Positions 47,760 through 55,641 of a stretch of 64,000 bases of DNA are shown in pieces (the stretch's first letter is position 1; each line of letters begins with the position of its first letter). The notes below the pieces were generated by a model. The model saw nothing but the letters and a program-made list of their open reading frames with translations. It was not told the DNA's origin and searched no databases. The translations under genes and the position numbers were made by a program. This DNA is from Paraflavitalea devenefica (GTDB lineage: Bacteria > Bacteroidota > Bacteroidia > Chitinophagales > Chitinophagaceae): assembly GCF_011759375.1 (NCBI RefSeq), contig NZ_JAARML010000004.1, positions 62,001 to 126,000 on the forward strand, given 5' to 3'.

Positions 47760-47780
47760 ATTTTTTATCCGGTAACTTTG
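47748..47780 (+). promoter_or_regulatory. CRP/FNR gene promoter with operator overlapping the -33 region
   Basis: The -7 element TAACTTTG (47773-47780) is perfect. The operator TGACATTTATCA (47748-47759) is centred only 19.5 bp upstream, where the -33 element would lie. A bound regulator would block this promoter while activating the divergent one, so negative autoregulation is likely. Confidence 0.55.
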
Positions 47781-47789
47781 GATATTAAT

Positions 47790-48497
47790 ATGAGTATCAG
47801 TGGCATTTTCCCTATAGACAAGTGGGATTTCAAGAGTCAGTCGGTCCTGGCCGACCTGCCGGAAGAAGATTTGACCCTGCTCAGCGCACACCAAAGTGAG
47901 CACATGTACAGCAAAGGGGAAATCATCTTCCGGGAAGGCGCTTATCCTTCCGGCATCTTTTATATCAAAAAAGGTAAAGCTAAAAAATACAAGGTGGCCA
48001 AAGAAGGCAGCGAGCACATCATCTATGTAGCCAATACCGGTGAGTTGTTAGGCTTTCATGCCATATTGGAAGGCGACCGTTATCCCGATTCAGCGGCCTC
48101 TCTGGAAGACAGCAGTATCATATTTTTTCCCAAAGAAGATTTCCTGGAAGTATTACAGCGATCTTCCGTGTTAAGCAGGAGATTATTGAAAACCCTCAGT
48201 CATGAATTTGCTGTGATAGTCAATAGCCTTACCTTATTTACCCAACGCTCTGTACGGGAAAGGCTGGCGCTGCAGTTGGTAGTACTCCGGGAAAAATATA
48301 AAGTAGACTTTCAGCCCGGTATGCCTGTTGAGATCAACCTGTCACGTGAAGACCTGGCCAACCTGGTGGGCACTGCCCGGGAAAACATTGTCCGTATACT
48401 GAGCGAGTTTAAAGAAGCCGGTATCCTGGAAACGAAGGGCAGAAAGATTATTGTGAAAGATGTAGTTGCATTGATAAAGATCGCGGACTATAAGTAA
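47790..48497 (+). CDS. CRP/FNR family transcription regulator
   Basis: The start is set at ATG 47790 (MSISGIFPIDKWDFK), 235 residues; a TTG start at 47778 would overlap the -7 element. Residues 20-130 are the sensor beta-roll and about 135-160 the dimer helix. The winged helix (about 185-235) has recognition helix TARENIVRILSEF, with R-E-xxx-R as in CRP residues 180, 181 and 185 that read TGTGA/TGA half-sites. There is no cysteine at all, so no Fe-S cluster; the signal could be heme, cyclic nucleotide or redox-independent. It is a second candidate reader of the dual operators. Confidence 0.93.
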   Translation: MSISGIFPIDKWDFKSQSVLADLPEEDLTLLSAHQSEHMYSKGEIIFREGAYPSGIFYIKKGKAKKYKVAKEGSEHIIYVANTGELLGFHAILEGDRYPDSAASLEDSSIIFFPKEDFLEVLQRSSVLSRRLLKTLSHEFAVIVNSLTLFTQRSVRERLALQLVVLREKYKVDFQPGMPVEINLSREDLANLVGTARENIVRILSEFKEAGILETKGRKIIVKDVVALIKIADYK

Positions 48498-48506
48498 ATG
48501 TATTCC

Positions 48507-48524
48507 GTAAACGAAGAGGTTTAC
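48507..48524. terminator. Small hairpin between convergent genes
   Basis: GTAAAC and GTTTAC form a 6-bp stem with a 6-nt loop, flanked by outer complementary GTAAATG/CATTTAC. It lies between the stops of the CRP/FNR and GH42 genes. There is no T-tract, so termination is uncertain. Confidence 0.35.
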
Positions 48525-48549
48525 TGCCTGGTCATGCATTTACCTCACT

Positions 48550-50628
48550 CTACACCTCCTCCACAATCACAAAGCCCCATGCAGGCAGTTCTATAGAGTT
48601 GTTGGGTGTAATCTTTTTTCCCGTTAGCAGCAATACACCTGCCCCATAAGGATAGGTAACCGTTTGTGGCCGGGCAGCATAATTAAAGTAATAGTGGATC
48701 TTTTTACCGAGCTGGTTGGTGCCCGACTTTACAATTAAAGGAAACTTTAGTTCCTGGTCGGTGCTCCATAGTCCGGCGTTCTTCACTGCCTGTTCCAGTA
48801 TCTTTTCCATCATGGGTTTGCTGGGCAGGCAGCCGACGTAAGTAGCCACGCCCTTTCCATAGTTGTTTTGTGTAACAGCCGCATACTTACTCCACACCGG
48901 ATGGTCATAGTAAGCCAGCACTTTTGCGGTGACCGGCTCCAGTAACTCCATCCATTTTTCCACGTAGTTCTGGCTCTTCCCCACCTGGAAGGGATCGTCC
49001 TTCAGTGATACATTCTCCGGCGCAGTAAACAAGTTGTACCGAATGCCACAAGCCTCACTGATAATACCGGGCTGCCGTATAGACCGCACTTTCACATATT
49101 GATCGGAGAACCCACTCTTGAAAGTAAATACCACATGCCCTCCCCTTTCTATGTATTGATTAAGCCGGCGCAGTAAGCTGTCGGGTGCTGCATACAAGGC
49201 AGGCACAATAATCAGTTTGTAATCATCCCAGCTTTTAGACGAGGGATCTATAAAGTCTACGCCTACGTTCATTTTGTACAGCGCATCATACATGGGCCGC
49301 AGTATGCCATTATAATTCTCGCCTGGCTGAAAGGCATTGAAGCCGGTCAGCGCTTCATTGCTGAACAGCATCGCTACCTGATGTTTCTTCTTCAGGTTGA
49401 CGAGGTGATCACTCAGCCTGGCAAAATCGGTGCCGATGGTAATGGCTTCCTCATACAGTTCATTGGGTTCCAAGTCATGGCTCAGCAATCCTTTCCAATA
49501 AGTTTCGGCCGAGTTGTGGATGGAATGCCAGTGCCAGTAAGACACCATATTGGCGCCGGACGCCAGGTGACTGAAAGCCTGTAATCGAAGCTGACCGGGA
49601 AAAGGTACCCACTGGGGAAAGCCTTGCGCTTCTGTTTCAATGACGAGGTAATTCTGTCCGCCCTTCATAGAGCGGGTAATATCGCCGCCAAAGGAAATCT
49701 CTGCGCCGGTCAGGCGGTCTTGCGAAGGATGGTAAATATCAATACCTGCTATGTCCAGTACTTTGGCTGCCGCGAAATGATCTACTTCAGGTTGTATACC
49801 GTAAGAATGTCCCCGCCAGTCCAGGTCGAAGTTTTGCGTAATAAACTGGGCCGGTTTCTTGTACTCCCGTACGATCCTGGCCTGCCAGCCCAGGAAGTTG
49901 GTGACCAGCAAACGTTGGAAGCGGGCGAATTCAGCGCTGAGGCTGGCATTGATGCTGCCATTGACAGAAGGGAAATCATTCCAGTTGTTGATGCGGTTGC
50001 TCCAGTAGTCCAACCCAAAGGCGCGGTTGATGCTGTCGAGCGTAACAAATTGCTGCTTCATGTACGCCACAAACTGTTGCTGTACATTGGGGCCGCTGGT
50101 GCCATAAGCTTTCGTTTCATTGTCTACCTGGTAACCGATAATGGCCGGATGGTCTTTCACATGCGCCAGCAGTTTGCGGATGGCGCTTTCTGCATGTTTC
50201 AGGTAATGGACATTGGTAATATCCATATTCTGCCGGGCGCCGTATTGGTTGGGACCCCGTGGCGTTATGGCCAGTACATCCGGATGTTTTTTGACCAGCC
50301 AGGTGGGCACTGCATAAGTAGGCGTGCCGATGATGACGCTGATCCCTGCTTTATGCATGGCGTTGAGCACCCGGTCTATGTGTTTAAAATTATAGACCCC
50401 TTCCTGCGGCTCCATCGTGCTCCAGGTAGATTCTGCAATACGCACCACATTGATACCGGCCTTTTTCATCATGTTCACATCCTTCTCCAGCCGGTCGTAA
50501 GGCATGTATTCATCGTAGTAGGCCACGCCAAATAATAACTTGTTCTGTTTGGGCTGGGCAAAGACAGCATAGCTATTGGCCAGGGCTACCAGTAGTATAA
50601 TGGTTGCGTAAAGACTTCTTATTGGCAT
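48550..50628 (-). CDS. Beta-galactosidase, GH42 family, exported
   Basis: The start is set at ATG 50628 (MPIRSLYATIILLVALANSY; signal peptide to about residue 25), 692 residues; an in-frame ATG 9 bp upstream lies inside an inverted repeat. GH42 blocks are FGVAYYDEYMPYDRLEKD, VRIAESTWSTMEPQEG, GYQVDNETKAYG (acid/base Glu after Asn) and YLVIETEAQGFP (nucleophile Glu). A trimerisation-like domain (residues 420-600) follows. It releases galactose from beta-galactosides in the periplasm or outside. It follows the FISUMP lipoprotein gene by 67 bp. Confidence 0.92.
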   Translation of the reverse strand: MPIRSLYATIILLVALANSYAVFAQPKQNKLLFGVAYYDEYMPYDRLEKDVNMMKKAGINVVRIAESTWSTMEPQEGVYNFKHIDRVLNAMHKAGISVIIGTPTYAVPTWLVKKHPDVLAITPRGPNQYGARQNMDITNVHYLKHAESAIRKLLAHVKDHPAIIGYQVDNETKAYGTSGPNVQQQFVAYMKQQFVTLDSINRAFGLDYWSNRINNWNDFPSVNGSINASLSAEFARFQRLLVTNFLGWQARIVREYKKPAQFITQNFDLDWRGHSYGIQPEVDHFAAAKVLDIAGIDIYHPSQDRLTGAEISFGGDITRSMKGGQNYLVIETEAQGFPQWVPFPGQLRLQAFSHLASGANMVSYWHWHSIHNSAETYWKGLLSHDLEPNELYEEAITIGTDFARLSDHLVNLKKKHQVAMLFSNEALTGFNAFQPGENYNGILRPMYDALYKMNVGVDFIDPSSKSWDDYKLIIVPALYAAPDSLLRRLNQYIERGGHVVFTFKSGFSDQYVKVRSIRQPGIISEACGIRYNLFTAPENVSLKDDPFQVGKSQNYVEKWMELLEPVTAKVLAYYDHPVWSKYAAVTQNNYGKGVATYVGCLPSKPMMEKILEQAVKNAGLWSTDQELKFPLIVKSGTNQLGKKIHYYFNYAARPQTVTYPYGAGVLLLTGKKITPNNSIELPAWGFVIVEEV

Positions 50629-50683
50629 AAATGACACTAATTATAGTATACCGGATAAAGGTATCAAATAATTAGTGTCATTT
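50629..50683 (-). promoter_or_regulatory. 16-bp perfect inverted repeat abutting the GH42 start codon
   Basis: Bases 50629-50644 (AAATGACACTAATTAT) and 50668-50683 are perfect inverted copies. An inner ATACC/GGTAT adds 5 bp, leaving a 7-nt loop. The last stem base touches the ATG at 50628. In RNA it could bury the ribosome site; as DNA it could be a dimer operator. It also lies 12 bp after the FISUMP gene stop, so a terminator role is possible, though the T-tract is poor. Confidence 0.65.
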
Positions 50684-50695
50684 TAACGCTTTATA

Positions 50696-51883
50696 TCAAT
50701 TCTTCACACAACGGCAGGGAACGCCATATCCCCGGATCATGGGACTGATGAATACATTATAGGCATTGTCGAAGAATAAATGGCTGGCCACATTGTTATT
50801 GGCTGCCTGACTGGTCCAGTAATAACCGCCTACAAAATTGGGCACCAATGTTCCGTTCTCATAGCTCCTGTAGCCTGATTCAGTCAGTTTCAACCGTGAA
50901 CCAAAGGCGGAACTGGCATCGCTGATCAGTTCAGCATTCACCACATTGGTCCATTCGGCCGCAGAAGGCAGGTGCCAGCCTGTTCCGATAGCTGCACAGG
51001 GGTCTTTGCCATTGGTAGTGGAAGACACCGTGCCGCTCCAGGTATTGCCGGCCAGGCCGCCGGTGCCCCACCAGGTAGTAGCAGTGGTATTCCCTTTAAT
51101 GAAATGAGGATTGCCGGCTGACAGTTGCGCCGGATTTTGAAGGGTAAGACTTCCCGTGATGGAGGGACTATTGGGCACCTGGTGCCCGTCGTCCCAACGG
51201 CCCCATTGAAAGTAATGGCCAAAGGAAGCAGCATCATTGCCATTAATCGCTACCTGGGGTGAACCAATGTTTTGTTGCAGCCATATTTTACCATCTGCTG
51301 CCCGTACGGTAGCATAATTCACCTGCTGGCCTCGATAGGTAAACGTTACACATCCGGTGGAGCCGGGCGCTGTGCCCGGATCTGCACAATTACCGGAAGG
51401 CGGTGCATTCAATACCGCAATCGGGAGATTACAGGTAATACTGCCGCCGATGCTTACAGGAATCGTCATATTGCCGGGACTGATGGGTGTGCCCGAAGCA
51501 GTAAGCACGATACTGCCGCTGCCCATGGCCAGTGTACCTGCCGGTGCGGTTAACTGAATGCCATTGACTGTACTGCTGGTAAAAGCCAGGTAATTGCCCC
51601 CGGGACTGTTGATGTAATTTAGTTTGATGGTAGCAGTGGTGGGTGTGCCTGCCACGAAATTACCGGTTACCGTCGGGTTACTGCAATTGCTGAAATAAAA
51701 ATAAACCGGGGCAGGTGGAACAGGTCTTTTCCTGGCTGTGGTTTCCACCTCCTCTTTGCCGGAGGTAGTAACTGCTTTTTTACAGCCTGGCGGGATCATT
51801 AATACGCTCATCAATCCTATCAACGATACGACTGCTAAACGTACTACCCTTGCGGGGATCGTTGTGTTGGTATTATTACTCAT
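50696..51883 (-). CDS. FISUMP-domain lipoprotein
   Basis: The protein has 395 residues. A basic N-terminus and hydrophobic helix end in a lipobox-like SVLMIPPGCKK. The middle part (residues 60-170) is Ig-like/repetitive. Residues 175-395 are a Fibrobacter succinogenes major paralogous domain (FISUMP): RAADGKIWLQQNIGS, DPCAAIGTGWHLPSAAEW, YYWTSQAANN and GYGVPCRCVKN. It is a surface-anchored protein of unknown function. It precedes the GH42 gene on the same strand and may be co-transcribed. Confidence 0.85.
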   Translation of the reverse strand: MSNNTNTTIPARVVRLAVVSLIGLMSVLMIPPGCKKAVTTSGKEEVETTARKRPVPPAPVYFYFSNCSNPTVTGNFVAGTPTTATIKLNYINSPGGNYLAFTSSTVNGIQLTAPAGTLAMGSGSIVLTASGTPISPGNMTIPVSIGGSITCNLPIAVLNAPPSGNCADPGTAPGSTGCVTFTYRGQQVNYATVRAADGKIWLQQNIGSPQVAINGNDAASFGHYFQWGRWDDGHQVPNSPSITGSLTLQNPAQLSAGNPHFIKGNTTATTWWGTGGLAGNTWSGTVSSTTNGKDPCAAIGTGWHLPSAAEWTNVVNAELISDASSAFGSRLKLTESGYRSYENGTLVPNFVGGYYWTSQAANNNVASHLFFDNAYNVFISPMIRGYGVPCRCVKN

Positions 51884-52542
51884 AAAAAAAGGTTTTTAGA
51901 TTAACTATTCCTGATAGTTAACCATGCTGATAAAAATGGCACAAAGGGATGTCCGGGAATGGTAGAAAGTAGCCCACAGTTTTGAAAGGGCCGGAAGTTG
52001 ATTGGTTGCGTCTGTAGTATGGGTAAACGGTATATTGGTAAGGAAGGTTGCCTTACGGGTATGATTATACTGGTAAACCCCTACCCTCCCTTGCATTATA
52101 AAAGAATGCCCAGCAAAGTTTTGAAGATGCCGGCTACCTGTTGGTCAATATCAGTTTTGCCGCAAAAGCTGCCGGGATACAACTAAAGCGGTATGCCAAC
52201 CAGTTGACGTATTAGCCTGACAACTCCTTCATTGAACGGCATTTAAGCCGTATCTAAGCTTTTATTTATTTAGGTTATAAAGAACAATTATTATTCAAAT
52301 ATTCCAGAGATATTCCAGATCACTTAGATGTGGGTTATCTCTGAAATATCTCTGGGTTATATGTGGATTATCTCTGGATTATCCTACTGTTTACCAGGAA
52401 ACTAACATTGGCTATCAGGGACTTAGGATAATGCTTTACTTAACCGTAAAAGCAGCCCCAGGCTTTCCCTTTTTGTGCTATTTTCACCCGGTAAGGGGAC
52501 ACCGGTAAGTGGTATAAATGCCTTCATTTGTAAAAAGAAACC
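51884..52542. other. 659-bp intergenic region with a gene remnant and AT-rich repeats
   Basis: Next to the FISUMP gene lies its presumed promoter. Bases 52108-52215 on the plus strand encode a start-less fragment (AQQSFEDAGYLLVNISFAAK and following, stop TAG at 52213), likely debris of an unknown gene. Bases 52304-52386 hold ATCTCTG-type repeats. The last 60 bp precede the GTG start of the NarL regulator. No intact gene is seen. Confidence 0.55.
52304..52386. repeat. AT-rich repeat cluster with inverted repeat
   Basis: CCAGAGATATT (52304-52314) and AATATCTCTGG (52345-52355) are perfect 11-bp inverted copies. The 7-mer ATCTCTG occurs three times within 40 bp (52337-52376), with GGTTAT/GGATTAT between. 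It may be an operator array or a large hairpin upstream of the NarL gene. Confidence 0.5.
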
Positions 52543-53187
52543 GTGGATATCAGGGTCGCCATATTTGAAGACAATAAGATGATGCGGGATGGCTTTGAAG
52601 CCATCTGTAATGGTACACAGGGGCTTACCTGTTGTGGTACCTATACAGACGGGAATGACCTGCTGTACAAAATAGAACGCAGCAACCCGGACGTCGTATT
52701 GATGGATATTCAAATGCCGGGACAGGATGGCATTGAGGCTACCCGGCAGGTGGTAGCCCGGTGGCCGGATATTAAGATACTGATCCAGACCGTCTTTGAA
52801 GATGATGACAAGATCTTTCATGCCATCTGCGCAGGCGCTTCGGGCTATATACTCAAATCAACATCGCCGGCACGACTGGTAGAAGCCATCCAGGAAGTGT
52901 ATGCCGGTGGCTCGCCGATGAGCCCTTATATTGCCAGCCGGGTGCTAAAATTGTTTCAGCAATTTGCGCCTGCCGCCGCTACGGATGAGGAGAAGTATGT
53001 GCTCAGCAACCGGGAAAAAGAAATACTATCGCTGATGATTGACGGATATAGCTTCCACCGCATTGCCGAAAAGATCTTTGTGAGTTATGAAACCGTGCGT
53101 ACCCATGTGAAGCGCATCTATAAAAAACTGCACGTAGCCTCTGCTTCCGAAGCAGTGGCCAAAGCCATCCGGCAAAGGTTGGTGTAA
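52543..53187 (+). CDS. NarL/FixJ-type response regulator
   Basis: The protein has 214 residues. GTG at 52543 is chosen as start because the receiver begins at once (DIRVAIFEDNKMMRDG) and no in-frame ATG lies upstream; the next Met is at residue 11. Phospho-Asp is in DVVLMDIQMPGQDG, with GASGYILKSTSP (conserved Lys). The LuxR-type HTH has LSNREKEILSLMIDGYSFHR and a helix ETVRTHVKRIYKKL. Likely partner: the TPR histidine kinase at 55642. Confidence 0.93.
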   Translation: MDIRVAIFEDNKMMRDGFEAICNGTQGLTCCGTYTDGNDLLYKIERSNPDVVLMDIQMPGQDGIEATRQVVARWPDIKILIQTVFEDDDKIFHAICAGASGYILKSTSPARLVEAIQEVYAGGSPMSPYIASRVLKLFQQFAPAAATDEEKYVLSNREKEILSLMIDGYSFHRIAEKIFVSYETVRTHVKRIYKKLHVASASEAVAKAIRQRLV

Positions 53188-53333
53188 CCGGTTGCCAGCC
53201 CTTTTTAAATTCACCCTCCGGGGGTATTGCACGCCCCTCCCACTCTTCCCAACTTTATCGCATCATTTCCGATGGATACCAACCGGGTTATTCCAATATC
53301 CCACACTTATGCTATGACAACAAATGATGCGCT

Positions 53334-55544
53334 ATGAAGCAACTATATTCTACTATCGTCTTCTGCTTTCTCCTGTTATCTGGTCAATCCCTGGTAGCAC
53401 AGTCAACAGGCGATTACCGCAGCGCCGGTTCCGGCAACTGGAATGCACTGGCCTGGGAAAGATACAATGGTACTGCCTGGGCAGGCGGCGCAGCAGCCCC
53501 TGACACCGCAGCCGGACAGATCAACATCCTCGCCGGGCATAGTGTTACGGTCAGTGCTCCTGCTACAGCCGATCAATTGGTGGTGGATGCAGGCGGAACC
53601 CTTGTTATAGAAGCCAACTCCGGACTCGCATTGGCCAATGGTGCAGGCGAAGACCTTGTTATCAGCGGGACTGTTCTCATTATCGATGGCAGCCTGGCCG
53701 ACCGGGGCTCCACATTCGTAGCCACAGGCGGTCACCTGATTTTTTTCGACGCTTTCTCCAGCTCGGTAGGAGGCATGATCACCAATAATGGCACCATTGA
53801 CTGGAATGGTGGAGATATTTTCTGCAGTGCCGACACGATGATGATTAATAATTCGGTGTTTAATATCAGGAGCAATCAAATCATGCGTTTCAGCAGCAGC
53901 TCTGCCGGCAGTGAGTTCATCAATAACGGGACCATTAATAAGGAAAGCAGTGATACCACGGAGTTTATACTGGGCGATGTTTTTACCAACACAGGAGTTA
54001 TTAACCTGCATGCGGGAACACTGATTACACGGAATATTTTTACCAATACAGGCAATCTTGTCTTTAACAGCGGCTATTTTATTTTTGAACACACTTTTAT
54101 CCATAATGGCGGCAACATAACAGGGATAGGGCATTTTACGAATTCAAGCAGGCTTGACCTGAATATAAACCAGGCATTCCCTGCCGCCCTTGAATTTACC
54201 ATGCACCCGGGCAGCACCGTGGATGGCCCTGGTGATTTAACGCTCAACCAGGATTTTACCATAACGGGCAGCATTTTGGGGCCGGGTATATTGGTTGTTC
54301 ATGGAAACACGGTGTGGAACAGCAATACACTTGGGCGCCGTTTCATGGTTGAAGGCGGACGGACCCTTACATTGGCAACTCCCTCCTCAAAAAGCTGCGC
54401 CAGCTTAATCACCAATAATGGTACCATCGAATGGCAGGATGGAACTATTTTCTGCAGCGCTGACACGGTGATCGTTAATAATTCCCTGTTTACTATCAGG
54501 GGCAACAATAGCATGCGTTTTAGCAGCAGCAGTGCAGGCAGTGAGTTCATCAATAACGGAACAATCAACAAAGAAAGTAATGACACCACTGAGTTTATGC
54601 TGGGCGATGCTTTTACCAACGGGCTGACCGGTATCATGAAAGGCAGTGGAACTATTCTTATGAATTATCCTGTTTTCATTAATAACGGGATGCTTGCTCC
54701 CGGCCACTCACCGGGATTATTATCCTTTAATAGTGCTCAGCCATTGTCGGACAACAGCACTTTACAAATTGAAATGCAGGATGGCAGCGGGGCCGGCACC
54801 GGCCACGACCAGTTGACCAGAAACAGCGATCTCATACTGGCAGGCACCCTGACCGTAACAGAATCAACTACAGTGCCCACTGGTACCTACACGATCATCC
54901 GTGTTACCACAGGTACCGTGAGCGGCGGTTTTGACCAGGTGAACCTGCCCATCGGTTATAGCCTGGTCATCAATACCGATAATGTACAACTGGTCAAACA
55001 CCTGGTAGTAACACCGGTGAAGCTGGTTGCTTTTAAAGCAGCACCTCAAAACCACCAGGTATTGCTGCAATGGATCACCGAAAATGAAGTCAACAACCAA
55101 TACTTTGACGTGGAGCGCAGCCATAATGGAGCCGACTTTATAGCCATTGGCCGTGTAAAGGCATCTACCGCTACTACCTATAGAAAAGAATATCCCTTCA
55201 CCGACCAATTGCCTGTTACCGGCATCAATTATTACCGCTTAAAACAGGTAGACATAGACGGGCGGTTTGAGTATTCCCCCATCGTAACGGCTGTGATGGA
55301 CCAGCAACAGGACTTTATTGTTCTCCACCCTACTATCGTGAAGGATATGCTGCACATCAGGCTTTCCACAGACAAAACGGTATTGATCTCCATCCTTGAT
55401 CCCGGGGGCAGACAGGTCATTCACCAACAGGCAAAGAGGCAATCCCTGTTGCTGATACCTGTACAGCACTTGCCGGCGGGTATTTATTACCTGCAGGCAA
55501 CAGATGGGGTAAGAAAAACGGTATTGCCCTTTCTGAAGCAATAA
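53334..55544 (+). CDS. T9SS-exported surface protein with duplicated internal segment
   Basis: The protein has 736 residues. Signal peptide (QLYSTIVFCFLLLSGQSLVA), then a beta-rich N-terminal domain (DYRSAGSGNWNALAW, AAPDTAAGQINILAGHSVTV). Two copies of a 71-residue segment follow, each running from ITNNGTI through FCSADT and MRFSSSSAGSEFINNGTINK. The C-terminus has a fibronectin-like block (TENEVNNQYFDVERSHNGAD) and a T9SS type A sorting domain (LHPTIVKDMLHIRLSTDK to the end). It is a secreted or surface-bound protein of unknown ligand, between a regulator and its probable kinase. Confidence 0.86.
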   Translation: MKQLYSTIVFCFLLLSGQSLVAQSTGDYRSAGSGNWNALAWERYNGTAWAGGAAAPDTAAGQINILAGHSVTVSAPATADQLVVDAGGTLVIEANSGLALANGAGEDLVISGTVLIIDGSLADRGSTFVATGGHLIFFDAFSSSVGGMITNNGTIDWNGGDIFCSADTMMINNSVFNIRSNQIMRFSSSSAGSEFINNGTINKESSDTTEFILGDVFTNTGVINLHAGTLITRNIFTNTGNLVFNSGYFIFEHTFIHNGGNITGIGHFTNSSRLDLNINQAFPAALEFTMHPGSTVDGPGDLTLNQDFTITGSILGPGILVVHGNTVWNSNTLGRRFMVEGGRTLTLATPSSKSCASLITNNGTIEWQDGTIFCSADTVIVNNSLFTIRGNNSMRFSSSSAGSEFINNGTINKESNDTTEFMLGDAFTNGLTGIMKGSGTILMNYPVFINNGMLAPGHSPGLLSFNSAQPLSDNSTLQIEMQDGSGAGTGHDQLTRNSDLILAGTLTVTESTTVPTGTYTIIRVTTGTVSGGFDQVNLPIGYSLVINTDNVQLVKHLVVTPVKLVAFKAAPQNHQVLLQWITENEVNNQYFDVERSHNGADFIAIGRVKASTATTYRKEYPFTDQLPVTGINYYRLKQVDIDGRFEYSPIVTAVMDQQQDFIVLHPTIVKDMLHIRLSTDKTVLISILDPGGRQVIHQQAKRQSLLLIPVQHLPAGIYYLQATDGVRKTVLPFLKQ
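53778..53990 (+). repeat. Internal duplication, copy 1
   Basis: The 213-bp coding segment is repeated in frame at 54408-54620 with the same length and long identical runs. Silent and replacement changes are both present, so the duplication is not recent. Confidence 0.85.
54408..54620 (+). repeat. Internal duplication, copy 2
   Basis: Second copy of the 213-bp segment in the T9SS surface-protein gene; it ends at the matching TTTTACCAAC. Confidence 0.85.
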
Positions 55545-55641
55545 ACATTTATACCAATCCATTCACTTTTCTATTTTATCTTAGTATCCTCATCCCGGAA
55601 TCATTTCCTGTAACTGCTAAAACAACGATCAGAACCATACG

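Noticed and set aside
49624..50535. 303-codon open frame antisense to the GH42 gene
   Set aside because: It mirrors conserved GH42 blocks on the other strand and has no coding signs of its own.
52304..52386. CRISPR-like array
   Set aside because: Repeats are 7-11 bp with irregular gaps, and no cas genes are present.
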